Below, piece by piece: positions 10,014 to 20,094 of a stretch of DNA of 43,216 bases. Source of the DNA: Candidatus Solibacter usitatus (GTDB taxonomy: Bacteria > Acidobacteriota > Terriglobia > Bryobacterales > Bryobacteraceae); assembly GCA_016185465.1 (NCBI GenBank), contig JACPNO010000033.1, forward strand, positions 1 to 43,216. The letters are read 5' to 3'. The first letter of the stretch is position 1. Every line of letters starts with the position of its first letter. The translations under genes were made by a program, and so were the position numbers. The notes beneath the pieces were generated by a model that worked only from the letters and a program-made list of their open reading frames with translations, did not search any database and was not told where the DNA came from.

Positions 10014-10478
10014 ATGAATTTGAGCACACTGAAACCCCCGGCCGGCCAGAAGCGCGCGCGCAGGCGAGTGGGCCGCGGCATGGGGTCGGGGCATGGCAAG
10101 ACGGCGACCCGCGGCAGCAAGGGTCAACACGCCGGCACCGGGTTCAGCCAGAAGCGCGGCTTTGAAGGCGGCCAAATGCCGCTGCATCGCCGGCTACCCA
10201 AGCGCGGTTTCACCAACATCTTCAAGAAGCAGTATGCTGTTATCAACTTGGGACGAATTGAAAAACTGGACGGCGATCATTTCACCGCCGAGAGCCTGGT
10301 CAAGCTGGGCGCGGTGCGCAACGGCCGCGACGGCATCAAGATCCTGGGCACCGGTGATCTGACGCGCAAGATCACGATCGAGGCGCACCTGTTTTCCGAG
10401 TCCGCTCTCAAGAAAATCCAGGCGGCGGGCGGCGAGGCCAAAATCATCGTCCGGGCCGAAAAGAAAGCGGAGAAATAA
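10014..10478 (+). CDS. rplO: 50S ribosomal protein L15
   Basis: L15 (154 residues) is a late assembly protein of the 50S subunit. The extended basic N-terminus (KRARRRVGRGMGSGHGKTAT, then GFEGGQMPLHRRLPKRGF) is unmistakable, and the globular C-terminal part ends in KIIVRAEKKAEK. It precedes secY as in nearly all bacteria. Confidence 0.97.
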   Translation: MNLSTLKPPAGQKRARRRVGRGMGSGHGKTATRGSKGQHAGTGFSQKRGFEGGQMPLHRRLPKRGFTNIFKKQYAVINLGRIEKLDGDHFTAESLVKLGAVRNGRDGIKILGTGDLTRKITIEAHLFSESALKKIQAAGGEAKIIVRAEKKAEK

Positions 10479-10496
10479 GCTGCGCAAGGAACGTCG

Positions 10497-11894
10497 ATGA
10501 AACTCTTTGATGCCATCGCCAATGTTTTCCGCATTCCGGACCTGCGCAAGCGGGTTCTGTTTACGCTGCTGATGCTGGCGGTCTACCGGCTGGGCGGGCA
10601 CGTCCCAACCCCGGGAATCAACATCGTGCGCTGGCAGGAATTCTTCTCGCAGGGCCAGGGCAACATTTTTGGTTTCTTCGATATGTTCGCCGGCGGCAAC
10701 CTGCGCAAGCTGACCGTGTTCGCCTTGGGCATTATGCCCTACATCACGTCGTCGATCATTTTGCAATTGCTCACCGTCGTCATTCCGACGCTCGAGAAAC
10801 TGCAAAAAGAAGGCGAGCTGGGGCGCCGCAAGATCACCCAATGGACGCGCTACCTCACGGTCGGGCTGGCCTTGATTCAATCGTTTGGAATCGCCGTCGG
10901 CCTGCAGGCCATGCAGGGGAATATCGTGGTGCACCCCGGCGCGGGATTCATTTTCCTCACCATGATTTCGCTCACCACCGGCACGGCGTTCATTATGTGG
11001 CTGGGCGAGCAGATCAGCGAGCGCGGCATCGGCAACGGCATGTCGCTGATAATTTTTGCCGGCATCGTGGTAGGTTTGCCCGGCGCCATTGGCAATATTT
11101 ACCAGAACGTGTTTGTCACCCACGAATGGAATTTCTTTGAGCTGGCGGTCATCATCCTCATGATGGTGGCGGTTGTGGCTTTCATCGTGTTGGTGGAACG
11201 CGGCGAGCGGCGCATTCCGGTGCAATATGCCAAGCGCGTCGTGGGACGGCGGGTGATGGGCGGCCAATCCACGCATATGCCGTTGAAGGTCAATGCGGGC
11301 GGCGTGATACCAGTCATTTTCGCGTCTTCCATTCTGGCGTTCCCCCAGACCCTCACCGGCCTGCCTTTTGTGAAGAACAGCCCTTACCTGACCAGCATGC
11401 TGAATTCGATCAAGCACGGCGAGCCGCTCTACGTGCTGGCGTTCGTGGCGGGCATTCTGTTCTTCTGCTTTTTTTACGTTTCGATCATTTTCAATCCCAA
11501 TGAAGCGGCCGACAATATGCGCAAGTACGGCGGCTTCATTCCCGGCATCCGGCCGGGGCGCAATACCGCCGACTACATGAACAATATCCTCACCAAAATC
11601 ACGGTGGTCGGGGGGTTGTATCTTGCGATTTTGTGCTTGATACCGGACATCATGATTGCCGGCATCCACTTGCAGCATTTGCCGGGGATCGGCAACTGGA
11701 TTGACACCTATTTCCCGCGCTTTTTGCTGGAAGGTCTCAACGTGCAATTCTATTTCGGCGGGACTTCCCTGCTCATCGTGGTGGGCGTGGCCATGGACAC
11801 GGTGAACCAGATCGAGGCCCAGCTCATCATGCGGCACTACGAGGGGTTCACGCCGCGCGCCGGCCGCATTCGCGGACGCCGCAGCTCGTTCTAA
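10497..11894 (+). CDS. secY: Protein translocase subunit SecY
   Basis: SecY (465 residues) is the central channel of the Sec translocon in the inner membrane. About ten hydrophobic helices are visible. The sequence includes the family segments VYRLGGHVPTPGINI, ALGIMPYITSSIILQLLTVV and GERRIPVQYAKRVVGR, and the C-terminal cytoplasmic tail YEGFTPRAGRIRGRRSSF. Length is slightly above the 430-445 of proteobacterial SecY. It is co-oriented with rplO and adk; secE and secG are not in this window. Confidence 0.98.
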   Translation: MKLFDAIANVFRIPDLRKRVLFTLLMLAVYRLGGHVPTPGINIVRWQEFFSQGQGNIFGFFDMFAGGNLRKLTVFALGIMPYITSSIILQLLTVVIPTLEKLQKEGELGRRKITQWTRYLTVGLALIQSFGIAVGLQAMQGNIVVHPGAGFIFLTMISLTTGTAFIMWLGEQISERGIGNGMSLIIFAGIVVGLPGAIGNIYQNVFVTHEWNFFELAVIILMMVAVVAFIVLVERGERRIPVQYAKRVVGRRVMGGQSTHMPLKVNAGGVIPVIFASSILAFPQTLTGLPFVKNSPYLTSMLNSIKHGEPLYVLAFVAGILFFCFFYVSIIFNPNEAADNMRKYGGFIPGIRPGRNTADYMNNILTKITVVGGLYLAILCLIPDIMIAGIHLQHLPGIGNWIDTYFPRFLLEGLNVQFYFGGTSLLIVVGVAMDTVNQIEAQLIMRHYEGFTPRAGRIRGRRSSF

Positions 11895-11917
11895 TGAACC
11901 ACTACCGGGAGTAAGGT

Positions 11918-12625
11918 TTGGCGACATCGGAGATCAACAGGCGTTCAGCGCGCGATCCGTCGCCTAACCGGCCCAGGGCCTTAATCCTGTTCGGCGCCCC
12001 GGGCTCGGGCAAAGGCACGCAGGCGCGCCTTCTATCGGAAGCCTTGGGGATTCCAACGATTTCTACCGGCGACATGCTGCGCGAGCACATCCAGGCTGGG
12101 GATGCGATAGGCAAGGGCGTATCGGGAACCATGGGCGAGGGGCATCTGGTCTCGGACGAACTGGTGAGCGGCCTGGTGACCGAGCGGCTGGCGCAGGGCG
12201 ACTGCGAACGGGGCTTCATTCTGGACGGCTATCCGCGCACCCGCAAGCAAGCCGAGACGCTCGACCGCATGCTGGGCGAGCGCGGGGTTGAGCCAGTGGT
12301 CATTCACCTCGTGGTCGATTACAATATAGTTATCGCCCGTCTGAGCAGACGCAGCCAGTGTCCGTTGTGCGGCACCCTGTACAACGCCACTTCCAAACCA
12401 CCGCGGGCGGCGGGTGTGTGCGACCTGGACGGTTCCAAATTGGCGGTTCGCGACGACGACCAGGCAGCCATTGTGCGCGAGCGGCTGGACGCATACCAGA
12501 GGCAAACCAAGCCGTTGCTGGAGTATTTTCGCCAGACCGGCCGGCGGTTGGAAGAGGTTGACGCGAGTTATCAGACGCCCGCGGTATTGTCGGGCGAGAT
12601 CCGCGGAATCCTAGAAAGGCCATGA
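11918..12625 (+). CDS. adk: Adenylate kinase, zinc-LID type
   Basis: This 235-residue cytoplasmic enzyme converts ATP + AMP to 2 ADP. The P-loop GAPGSGKGT is at residues 26-34, the AMP-binding region STGDMLREHI follows, and LDGYPRTRKQAE is the conserved GFPRT-type segment. The LID domain holds Cys148-x2-Cys151 and Cys168-x2-Asp171, a Cys3/Asp structural zinc site known from many adenylate kinases. The start is TTG at 11918, supported by GGGAGTAAGG just upstream; it gives an N-terminal extension of about 20 residues before the first strand. The stop overlaps map by four bases. Confidence 0.96.
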   Translation: MATSEINRRSARDPSPNRPRALILFGAPGSGKGTQARLLSEALGIPTISTGDMLREHIQAGDAIGKGVSGTMGEGHLVSDELVSGLVTERLAQGDCERGFILDGYPRTRKQAETLDRMLGERGVEPVVIHLVVDYNIVIARLSRRSQCPLCGTLYNATSKPPRAAGVCDLDGSKLAVRDDDQAAIVRERLDAYQRQTKPLLEYFRQTGRRLEEVDASYQTPAVLSGEIRGILERP

Positions 12626-13392
12626 TCATTCGTAAGACGCCGGCGGAGCTGGAAAAGATGCGGCGCAGCGGCCTTCTGGTGTACCAGATTCTGGAGAAGC
12701 TGCGTGAGATGGTAGTCGAGGGAGTAAGCACGCTCGAGATGGAAACGGTAGCCGAACAGATGATCGCCGATGCGGGCGCGAAACCCGCGTTCAAGAATTA
12801 CTACGTTCCCGCCGCCGGGGAACGCTACCGCTTTGTGTTGTGCACTTCGATCAACGAGGAAATTGTGCATGGCATGCCTTCGGCCAAGCGCATCCTGAAG
12901 AAGGGCGACATCGTCTCGATCGATACTGGCGTGCAGCTGGATGGATATTTTGGCGACTCCGCCGTCACTGTGGCGGTAGGGGAAGTGAACGGGCAGACCA
13001 AGAAGCTGCTGGATGTCACGCGCGAATCGCTGGAACTGGCGATCGACAAAGTACGCGCCGGCAACAGGCTGTTCGATATTTGCGGGTCGGTTGAGAAGCA
13101 CGTGGTGAGCAACGGGTTTTCGATTGTGCGGGAATATGTGGGCCATGGCATCGGAACCCAGCTCCATGAAGAGCCGCAGATTCCCAATTACGTGGACCGC
13201 AAGAACGAGAATCCCCGGCTCAAAGAGGGCATGGTGCTGGCCATCGAGCCGATGGTGAACGCCGGCAAGCCGGAGAGCAAAGTGCGCAGCGACAAGTGGA
13301 CCGCGGTCACCAAGGACGGTTCCTATTCGGCGCATTTCGAGCATTGCGTGGCGGTGACGTCGAACGGGCCGTGGGTGCTGACCCGTCCATGA
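12622..13392 (+). CDS. map: Methionine aminopeptidase, type I
   Basis: This 256-residue enzyme removes the initiator methionine from nascent proteins. The five metal ligands can be placed by comparison with E. coli MetAP: Asp101 and Asp112 (SIDTGVQLDGYFGD), His175 (GHGIGTQLHEEP), Glu209 (AIEPMVNAG) and Glu240 (FEHCVAV). There is no N-terminal zinc finger, so this is the short MAP-Ia form. It overlaps adk and infA by four bases on either side (ATGA both times). Confidence 0.97.
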   Translation: MIIRKTPAELEKMRRSGLLVYQILEKLREMVVEGVSTLEMETVAEQMIADAGAKPAFKNYYVPAAGERYRFVLCTSINEEIVHGMPSAKRILKKGDIVSIDTGVQLDGYFGDSAVTVAVGEVNGQTKKLLDVTRESLELAIDKVRAGNRLFDICGSVEKHVVSNGFSIVREYVGHGIGTQLHEEPQIPNYVDRKNENPRLKEGMVLAIEPMVNAGKPESKVRSDKWTAVTKDGSYSAHFEHCVAVTSNGPWVLTRP

Positions 13393-13604
13393 TCGCGCGC
13401 CGCGTATCCGCTATCGTGCGGGAAGAATTGCCGCGCCTGGTGTTTCGCGTGGAGTTGGAAAACCGGCAGCAGGTGCTGGCGCATGCCGCCGGGCAGCCGG
13501 AAAAGAATTTTGGGCGTTTGCTGGCCGGCGATCATGTGGAGGTGGAGCTTTCGCCCCACGACGTGTCGCGCGGCCGGATCCTGCGTAAGGTGACGAATTT
13601 ATGA
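13389..13604 (+). CDS. infA: Translation initiation factor IF-1, divergent
   Basis: This 71-residue S1-like OB-fold protein occupies the usual infA slot between map and rpmJ. The core [19 protein letters not shown], then [20 protein letters not shown] and GRILRK, clearly matches IF-1. The N-terminus is unusual: it begins [16 protein letters not shown] instead of the common MAKED-IEVEG-type start, and several loop residues differ (GQPEKNFGR for GKMRKNYIR). The ATG overlaps the map stop, and its own stop overlaps rpmJ. A second, canonical infA may exist elsewhere. Confidence 0.9.
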   Translation: MIARRVSAIVREELPRLVFRVELENRQQVLAHAAGQPEKNFGRLLAGDHVEVELSPHDVSRGRILRKVTNL

Positions 13605-13714
13605 AAGTACGAGCGTCGGTCAAGAAGATGTGCGACAAATGCAAGGTGATCCACCGCGAAGGCGTGGTGCGGGTCATCTGCACCAATCCGAAGCATAAGC
13701 AGCGGCAAGGTTAA
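13601..13714 (+). CDS. rpmJ: 50S ribosomal protein L36
   Basis: This 37-residue protein is the zinc-binding (C+) form of L36: [17 protein letters not shown], then a final [11 protein letters not shown]. Cys11, Cys14, Cys27 and His32 form the zinc site. The ATG overlaps the infA stop by four bases. L36 is a small late-assembly protein of the 50S subunit. Confidence 0.97.
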   Translation: MKVRASVKKMCDKCKVIHREGVVRVICTNPKHKQRQG

Positions 13715-13725
13715 GGGAGAAGCGT

Positions 13726-14112
13726 ATGGCGCGTATTGCTGGAGTGGATTTACCGCCCAAGAAGAGAGCCGAAATCGGTTTAACCTACATTTACGGAGTG
13801 GGCCGGACGCGCTCGCGCAGCCTGCTTTACAGGGCCGGCATTGAGTTCGACAAGAAAGTCGGCGACCTGACGGAAGAGGAAGTGAACAAAGTCCGTCAAA
13901 TTCTGGAAGAGGAAGGCGCCGTCGAAGGCGACCTGCGCAAGGAAGTTTCGATGAACATCAAGCGTCACATCGAAATGGGCTCCTATCGCGGAATGCGCCA
14001 TCGCCGCGGATTGCCGGTGCGCGGACAGCGAACGCACACCAACGCGCGCACCCGCAAGGGACCGCGCCGGGGCACGGTGGCCAACAAGAAGAAGGCGGCA
14101 GCGAAGACATAA
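13726..14112 (+). CDS. rpsM: 30S ribosomal protein S13
   Basis: S13 (128 residues) contacts the P-site tRNA and the 50S subunit. [30 protein letters not shown] and the C-terminal [20 protein letters not shown] are diagnostic. AAGGGAGA precedes the ATG. Confidence 0.97.
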   Translation: MARIAGVDLPPKKRAEIGLTYIYGVGRTRSRSLLYRAGIEFDKKVGDLTEEEVNKVRQILEEEGAVEGDLRKEVSMNIKRHIEMGSYRGMRHRRGLPVRGQRTHTNARTRKGPRRGTVANKKKAAAKT

Positions 14113-14113
14113 T

Positions 14114-14521
14114 ATGGCGAAAGCAGCAGCGAAACCCACCAAGAAAAAAAGCTTCAAGAAGAAAGAGAAGCGCGTGGTGCACGTGGGTATCGTGCATATC
14201 CAGGCGACATTCAACAACACCATCGTCACGATTGCCGATCAGGAAGGCAACACGATTTCCTGGTCGAGCGCCGGGTCGCTCGGATTTCGCGGATCGCGCA
14301 AGGGTACGCCGTTCGCCGCTCAACAGGCGGCGATGACGGCCGCCGGCAAAGCTTCCGAAAGCGGCTTACGGACAGTGGAAGTGCGGGTAAGCGGGCCGGG
14401 GTCGGGCCGCGAATCGGCGGTGCGCGCGTTGTCGACGGCGGGGCTCGAAGTCCGTACGATTCGCGACGCCACGCCGATGCCGCACAACGGCTGCCGTCCG
14501 CCCAAGAAACGCCGGGTTTAG
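14114..14521 (+). CDS. rpsK: 30S ribosomal protein S11
   Basis: S11 (135 residues) lies on the platform and shapes the E-site/Shine-Dalgarno region. The segment [20 protein letters not shown], the [17 protein letters not shown] region and the ending [16 protein letters not shown] identify it. The N-terminal 20 residues are Lys-rich. It starts one base after rpsM. Confidence 0.97.
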   Translation: MAKAAAKPTKKKSFKKKEKRVVHVGIVHIQATFNNTIVTIADQEGNTISWSSAGSLGFRGSRKGTPFAAQQAAMTAAGKASESGLRTVEVRVSGPGSGRESAVRALSTAGLEVRTIRDATPMPHNGCRPPKKRRV

Positions 14522-14531
14522 GTTTAAGTGG

Positions 14532-14550
14532 GGCAGGTCTCCGACCTGCC
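14532..14550 (+). repeat. Perfect 8-bp hairpin between rpsK and rpsD
   Basis: GGCAGGTC and GACCTGCC form a perfect 8-bp inverted repeat around a TCC loop, followed by ATTTTG. It lies in a 101-base gap, the longest inside the ribosomal super-operon. It might be a weak attenuator, a leader element for rpsD, or a copy of a dispersed short palindrome. The T-run is too short for a confident terminator. The rest of the gap (14551-14622) shows only the rpsD ribosome-binding site. Confidence 0.5.
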
Positions 14551-14622
14551 ATTTTGTAGTGAAGCAGGAAGAAGGTCCCTTACGGACTGTAAACTGCACG
14601 TGACAGAACTAGGGAGGTTCGA

Positions 14623-15255
14623 TTGGCACGTTATCGAGGGCCTGTCTGCCGGCTATGCCGGCGTGAAGGCATGAAATTGTTTTTGAAGGGTGAGCGCTGC
14701 CACAGCGAGAAGTGCGCCATTGAGAAGCGCAACTTCGTCCCGGGGCAGCATGGCAAAGACCGCAAAGCGAAACTTGTCGGCTACGGCCTGCAACTGCGCG
14801 AGAAGCAGAAAACGCGCCGCATTTATGGCGTGCTGGAATCGCAGTTCCGCATCGGCTTTGAAAAAGCCGCGCACATGAAAGGCATCACCGGCGAGAACCT
14901 GCTGAGTGGTCTCGAGCGGCGCCTGGACAGCGTCATTTACCGTATGGGATTTGGCACCAGCCGCGCGCAGGCGCGGCAGATCGTGCGTCACGGCCATATC
15001 CAGGTGAACGGGCGCAAGGTGGATATTCCCTCGTTTCAGGTCAAACCGAACGACGAAGTGGCTGTGCGCGAAGCCAGCCGCAACCATCCCGCCATTCTGG
15101 CCGCGCGCGATGCTACGGCGCATGCTCCGGCCCCGTCCTGGATGGATGTGGATCGCGACGCCCTGAAGGCCAAGGTGATTAGTTTCCCCAAGCGCGACGA
15201 GCTCGTCCAGATTCCCATCAACGAGCAGCTCATCGTGGAGTTGTATTCGAAGTAA
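14623..15255 (+). CDS. rpsD: 30S ribosomal protein S4, zinc-binding type
   Basis: S4 (210 residues) nucleates 30S assembly and helps proofreading. The N-terminal [10 protein letters not shown] with later CHSEKC gives the four-cysteine zinc site of C+ S4. The S4 RNA-binding domain reads [20 protein letters not shown], then [14 protein letters not shown]. The start codon is TTG at 14623, chosen because AGGGAGGT lies a few bases upstream and the protein then begins with the canonical MARYRGPVC. In E. coli S4 represses the alpha operon. Confidence 0.97.
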   Translation: MARYRGPVCRLCRREGMKLFLKGERCHSEKCAIEKRNFVPGQHGKDRKAKLVGYGLQLREKQKTRRIYGVLESQFRIGFEKAAHMKGITGENLLSGLERRLDSVIYRMGFGTSRAQARQIVRHGHIQVNGRKVDIPSFQVKPNDEVAVREASRNHPAILAARDATAHAPAPSWMDVDRDALKAKVISFPKRDELVQIPINEQLIVELYSK

Positions 15256-15315
15256 GAACCCGCTGCCGCCGGATCGAAAGCAGAACGATCGTCGGTGGTG
15301 GCAAGAGGAAATTCT

Positions 15316-16368
15316 ATGTTTAAAGGTTTTCAGAAACCCAAACGATTGGTGGCCAATACCGAGACCCTCACCGAGCGGTATGGTTTGTTCACGGCCCAGC
15401 CGTTCCAACGCGGATTCGGCACGACCATCGGCAACGGCCTCAGGCGCGTGCTGCTCAGCTCGATCGAAGGGGCGGCGATTACCGCCGTGCGCATTGAAGG
15501 CGCCGAGCACGAGTTCAGCCCCATCCCGGGCGTGGTCGAAGACGCGACCGACATCATTCTCAACCTCAAGCAGATTCCGTTCAAGATCATGGGCGAAGGG
15601 CAAAAAATCGCCCGCCTGGTCGTTACCCAGCCGGGGGAAGTTTTCAGCGGGCAGATCGAAGCCGATCAGGATGTCGAAGTGCTGGATCGCAATCTGCACG
15701 TCGCAACGGTGGGTGAAGGCGGCAAGCTGACCATCGAAATGCGGCTCAAAACCGGCCGCGGCTACGTCAGCGCCGACAAGAACTTCGACGAAGATCTGGC
15801 GCTGGGCTATATCCCGATCGATTCGGTGCATTCGCCGGTGCGCAAGGTCAACTTCACGGTCGAAGCCGCCCGCCTGGGCCAGATGACCGACTACGATAAG
15901 CTCACCATCGAAGTATGGACCAATGGCGCCGTCTCGCCACAGGATTCCATCGGCTATGCCGCGAAACTCCTGAAAGACCACATGACCATCTTCATCAACT
16001 TCGAAGAGCTGCCCGAAGCCACTGAAGAGACCGCCGAGCGCGGCATGGACAAGATGAGCGAGCAGTTGAACCGCTCGGTTGAAGAGCTGGAGCTGAGCGT
16101 GCGCTCCTACAATTGCCTCAAGAACGCCAACATTCAGACTATCGGCGAGCTGGTGCAGAAGACCGAAGCCGAGATGCTGCGCACCAAGAATTTCGGCCGC
16201 AAATCGCTCAACGAGATCAAGGAAATTCTGGGCAACATGGGCCTGGCGCTGGGCATGAAGCTGGACGCGCACGGCCACCTGGTTGCGCCGGTGGTGATTC
16301 CGGGCGAGGTGCAGGATATTTCCCTGGAACCGGAGCCTCCGGAAACTGAAGACCAGATTTCCGAATAA
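15316..16368 (+). CDS. rpoA: DNA-directed RNA polymerase subunit alpha
   Basis: RpoA (350 residues from this start) is the assembly platform for beta/beta' and carries the C-terminal domain that contacts UP elements and activators. The N-terminal domain contains the family segments [21 protein letters not shown] and [20 protein letters not shown]. After a Glu-rich linker the alpha-CTD has [20 protein letters not shown] and [18 protein letters not shown]. The ATG at 15316 is preferred to the GTG at 15295 because AGAGGA lies six bases upstream and the N-terminus is then normal. Confidence 0.97.
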   Translation: MFKGFQKPKRLVANTETLTERYGLFTAQPFQRGFGTTIGNGLRRVLLSSIEGAAITAVRIEGAEHEFSPIPGVVEDATDIILNLKQIPFKIMGEGQKIARLVVTQPGEVFSGQIEADQDVEVLDRNLHVATVGEGGKLTIEMRLKTGRGYVSADKNFDEDLALGYIPIDSVHSPVRKVNFTVEAARLGQMTDYDKLTIEVWTNGAVSPQDSIGYAAKLLKDHMTIFINFEELPEATEETAERGMDKMSEQLNRSVEELELSVRSYNCLKNANIQTIGELVQKTEAEMLRTKNFGRKSLNEIKEILGNMGLALGMKLDAHGHLVAPVVIPGEVQDISLEPEPPETEDQISE

Positions 16369-16380
16369 CAGGAGCGAGTC

Positions 16381-16845
16381 ATGCGGCACAGACGAGGCGG
16401 ATACAAACTCAAACGCGATGTGGGATCGCGCAATTCCCTGCTCAAAGGGCTGGTCACCAGCGTTATCGAGCAGGAGCGCGTGATCACTACCGTCCCCAAG
16501 GCGAAGGCCATCAAGCCGCTGGTCGAGCGGATGATTACCCTCGCCAAGCGCGATACCCTGCACACCCGCCGGCAGGCCGCGGCCTTTCTCGAAACCCCGG
16601 CATCGGTCAAGAAGCTGTTCGATACGCTGGGAGCCCGCTTCGGACAGCGGCCCGGCGGCTATACGCGCATCGTCCGCCTGGGATTCCGCAAAGGCGATGG
16701 CGCCGAACAGGCCATGATCGAGCTGGTGGGGTCCGAGCTGGTGAAGCGAGCCGCGGACCGGGCTAAGCGGCGGGAAGAGAGACTGAAAGCTCAGCGTGAG
16801 GGCCGGGAGCCGGAAGAGGGACAGGAAGAGACTGAATCTAAGTAA
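16381..16845 (+). CDS. rplQ: 50S ribosomal protein L17
   Basis: L17 (154 residues) lies near the exit tunnel. [20 protein letters not shown], the [19 protein letters not shown] region and [20 protein letters not shown] are diagnostic. A charged Arg/Glu-rich C-terminal extension of about 30 residues follows the core. CAGGAGCG precedes the ATG. It is the last gene of the cluster. Confidence 0.97.
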   Translation: MRHRRGGYKLKRDVGSRNSLLKGLVTSVIEQERVITTVPKAKAIKPLVERMITLAKRDTLHTRRQAAAFLETPASVKKLFDTLGARFGQRPGGYTRIVRLGFRKGDGAEQAMIELVGSELVKRAADRAKRREERLKAQREGREPEEGQEETESK

Positions 16846-16870
16846 TTCATTTTAATAAACTTAAATCCAC

Positions 16871-16906
16871 GGCCGCACGGGGCTCAGCGCTCCATGCGGC
16901 CTTTTT
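16871..16906 (+). terminator. Rho-independent terminator after rplQ
   Basis: GGCCGCA (16871-16877) pairs with TGCGGCC (16895-16901), followed at once by five T residues and ATTTT. Position 25 bases after the rplQ stop and the stem/T-run form fit an intrinsic terminator for the ribosomal super-operon. Confidence 0.85.
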
Positions 16907-16926
16907 ATTTTCCCTCCCGGCAGTAC

Positions 16927-16955
16927 TTGACAATATAGCACTAAGATTTTATTAT
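16927..16955 (+). promoter_or_regulatory. Sigma70-type promoter of hsp20
   Basis: A perfect -35 box TTGACA (16927-16932) is separated by 17 bases from TATTAT (16950-16955), a 5/6 match to the -10 consensus. It lies between the rplQ terminator and hsp20, in locally AT-rich sequence, and should start transcription about 55 bases before the hsp20 ATG. Confidence 0.7.
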
Positions 16956-16966
16956 AGTAATCACAT

Positions 16967-16987
16967 GAGATCACATGACATGATCTC
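16967..16987 (+). promoter_or_regulatory. Inverted repeat in hsp20 leader, possible operator or RNA switch
   Basis: GAGATCA, seven bases, TGATCTC form a perfect 7-bp inverted repeat just downstream of the predicted -10 box. A direct repeat TCACATGA (16961-16968 and 16971-16978) overlaps it. It does not match CIRCE or HAIR as I know them. Position at the transcription start is suitable for a repressor operator. Alternatively TCTCC (16984-16988) could pair with GGAGA (17007-17011) in the ribosome-binding site. Function is inference. Confidence 0.45.
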
Positions 16988-17017
16988 CCGAAAACTTGAT
17001 TAGATAGGAGAAAGAAC

Positions 17018-17437
17018 ATGGCACTGCAACATGATGCATTTAGCAATTTGCGCGGTTTCGAAGACGCGGTCACTCGCTGGATGAGTGAGCCGCGCGCGGC
17101 GCGCCCATGGTCCCCGGCCGTCGACGTCATCGAGAACGAGAACGAGCTGATCCTCAAGGCCGACCTGCCGGACGTGGACCTGAAAGACATCGATGTCCGG
17201 GTCGAGAATCAAACCCTCACTCTCAAGGGTGATCGCAAGTTTGAGCGGGAGGAGAAGAATGGCGGCTACCATCGCATCGAGCGCAATTACGGTACGTTCA
17301 TGCGCAGCTTTACCCTGCCCTCCTCGGTTGAGAACGACAAAGTTTCCGCCGACTACAAAAACGGCGTGCTGACCGTGAAGTTGCCCAAGAAGGAAGCCGC
17401 CAAGCCGAAGCAAGTGAAAGTGGAAGTGAAGGGATAA
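17018..17437 (+). CDS. Small heat-shock protein, Hsp20/alpha-crystallin family
   Basis: This 139-residue ATP-independent holdase binds unfolding proteins in the cytoplasm. The alpha-crystallin domain spans roughly residues 28-139: it begins WSPAVDVIENENELILKADL, continues DVDLKDIDVRVENQTLTLKG and closes with VSADYKNGVLTVKLPKKEA. The N-terminal arm is short (MALQHDAFSNLRGFEDAV). AGGAGAAAG precedes the ATG. The own promoter, leader inverted repeat and closeness to clpB suggest stress regulation; Hsp20 and ClpB cooperate in disaggregation in many bacteria. Confidence 0.95.
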   Translation: MALQHDAFSNLRGFEDAVTRWMSEPRAARPWSPAVDVIENENELILKADLPDVDLKDIDVRVENQTLTLKGDRKFEREEKNGGYHRIERNYGTFMRSFTLPSSVENDKVSADYKNGVLTVKLPKKEAAKPKQVKVEVKG

Positions 17438-17445
17438 CTGCGGCA

Positions 17446-17508
17446 ACCGCTCCCTTTGGTCACGGCTCGCAACACGATCTCCGGCGAGCCGTGACCGGAG
17501 GGAGCGGT
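17446..17508. repeat. 63-base near-perfect palindrome between hsp20 and clpB
   Basis: The left arm 17446-17470 (ACCGCTCCCT, TT, GGTCACGGCTCGC) is the exact complement of the right arm 17484-17508, apart from an internal TT/GG mismatch, around a 13-base loop. No T-run follows, so it is not a standard terminator, although it may still slow or stop transcription. The form resembles dispersed palindromic (REP/MITE-like) repeats of acidobacterial genomes. Only one copy is visible here, so dispersal is inferred. Confidence 0.8.
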
Positions 17509-17561
17509 ACCGAAGCAACGTTCTACATTCCACTGCATCTAAGTAGAGAAGGAGCGCAAAC

Positions 17562-20081
<2,520 letters not shown>

Positions 20082-20094
20082 CAGAAGGGGACCC

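Noticed and set aside
10194-11927. 577-codon open frame on the minus strand opposite rplO/secY
   Set aside because: Composition is His/Gln/Asp-rich without any family motif, and it lies exactly opposite conserved genes. It is a by-product of high-GC codon use on the + strand.
14653-16563. 636-codon open frame on the minus strand opposite rpsD/rpoA/rplQ
   Set aside because: It covers three conserved genes, has no recognisable domain and no ribosome-binding site; antisense shadow.
17446-17508. Palindrome read as the hsp20 transcription terminator
   Set aside because: There is no T-run on either side, and the arm length and mismatch pattern fit a dispersed palindrome better; a termination effect is not excluded.
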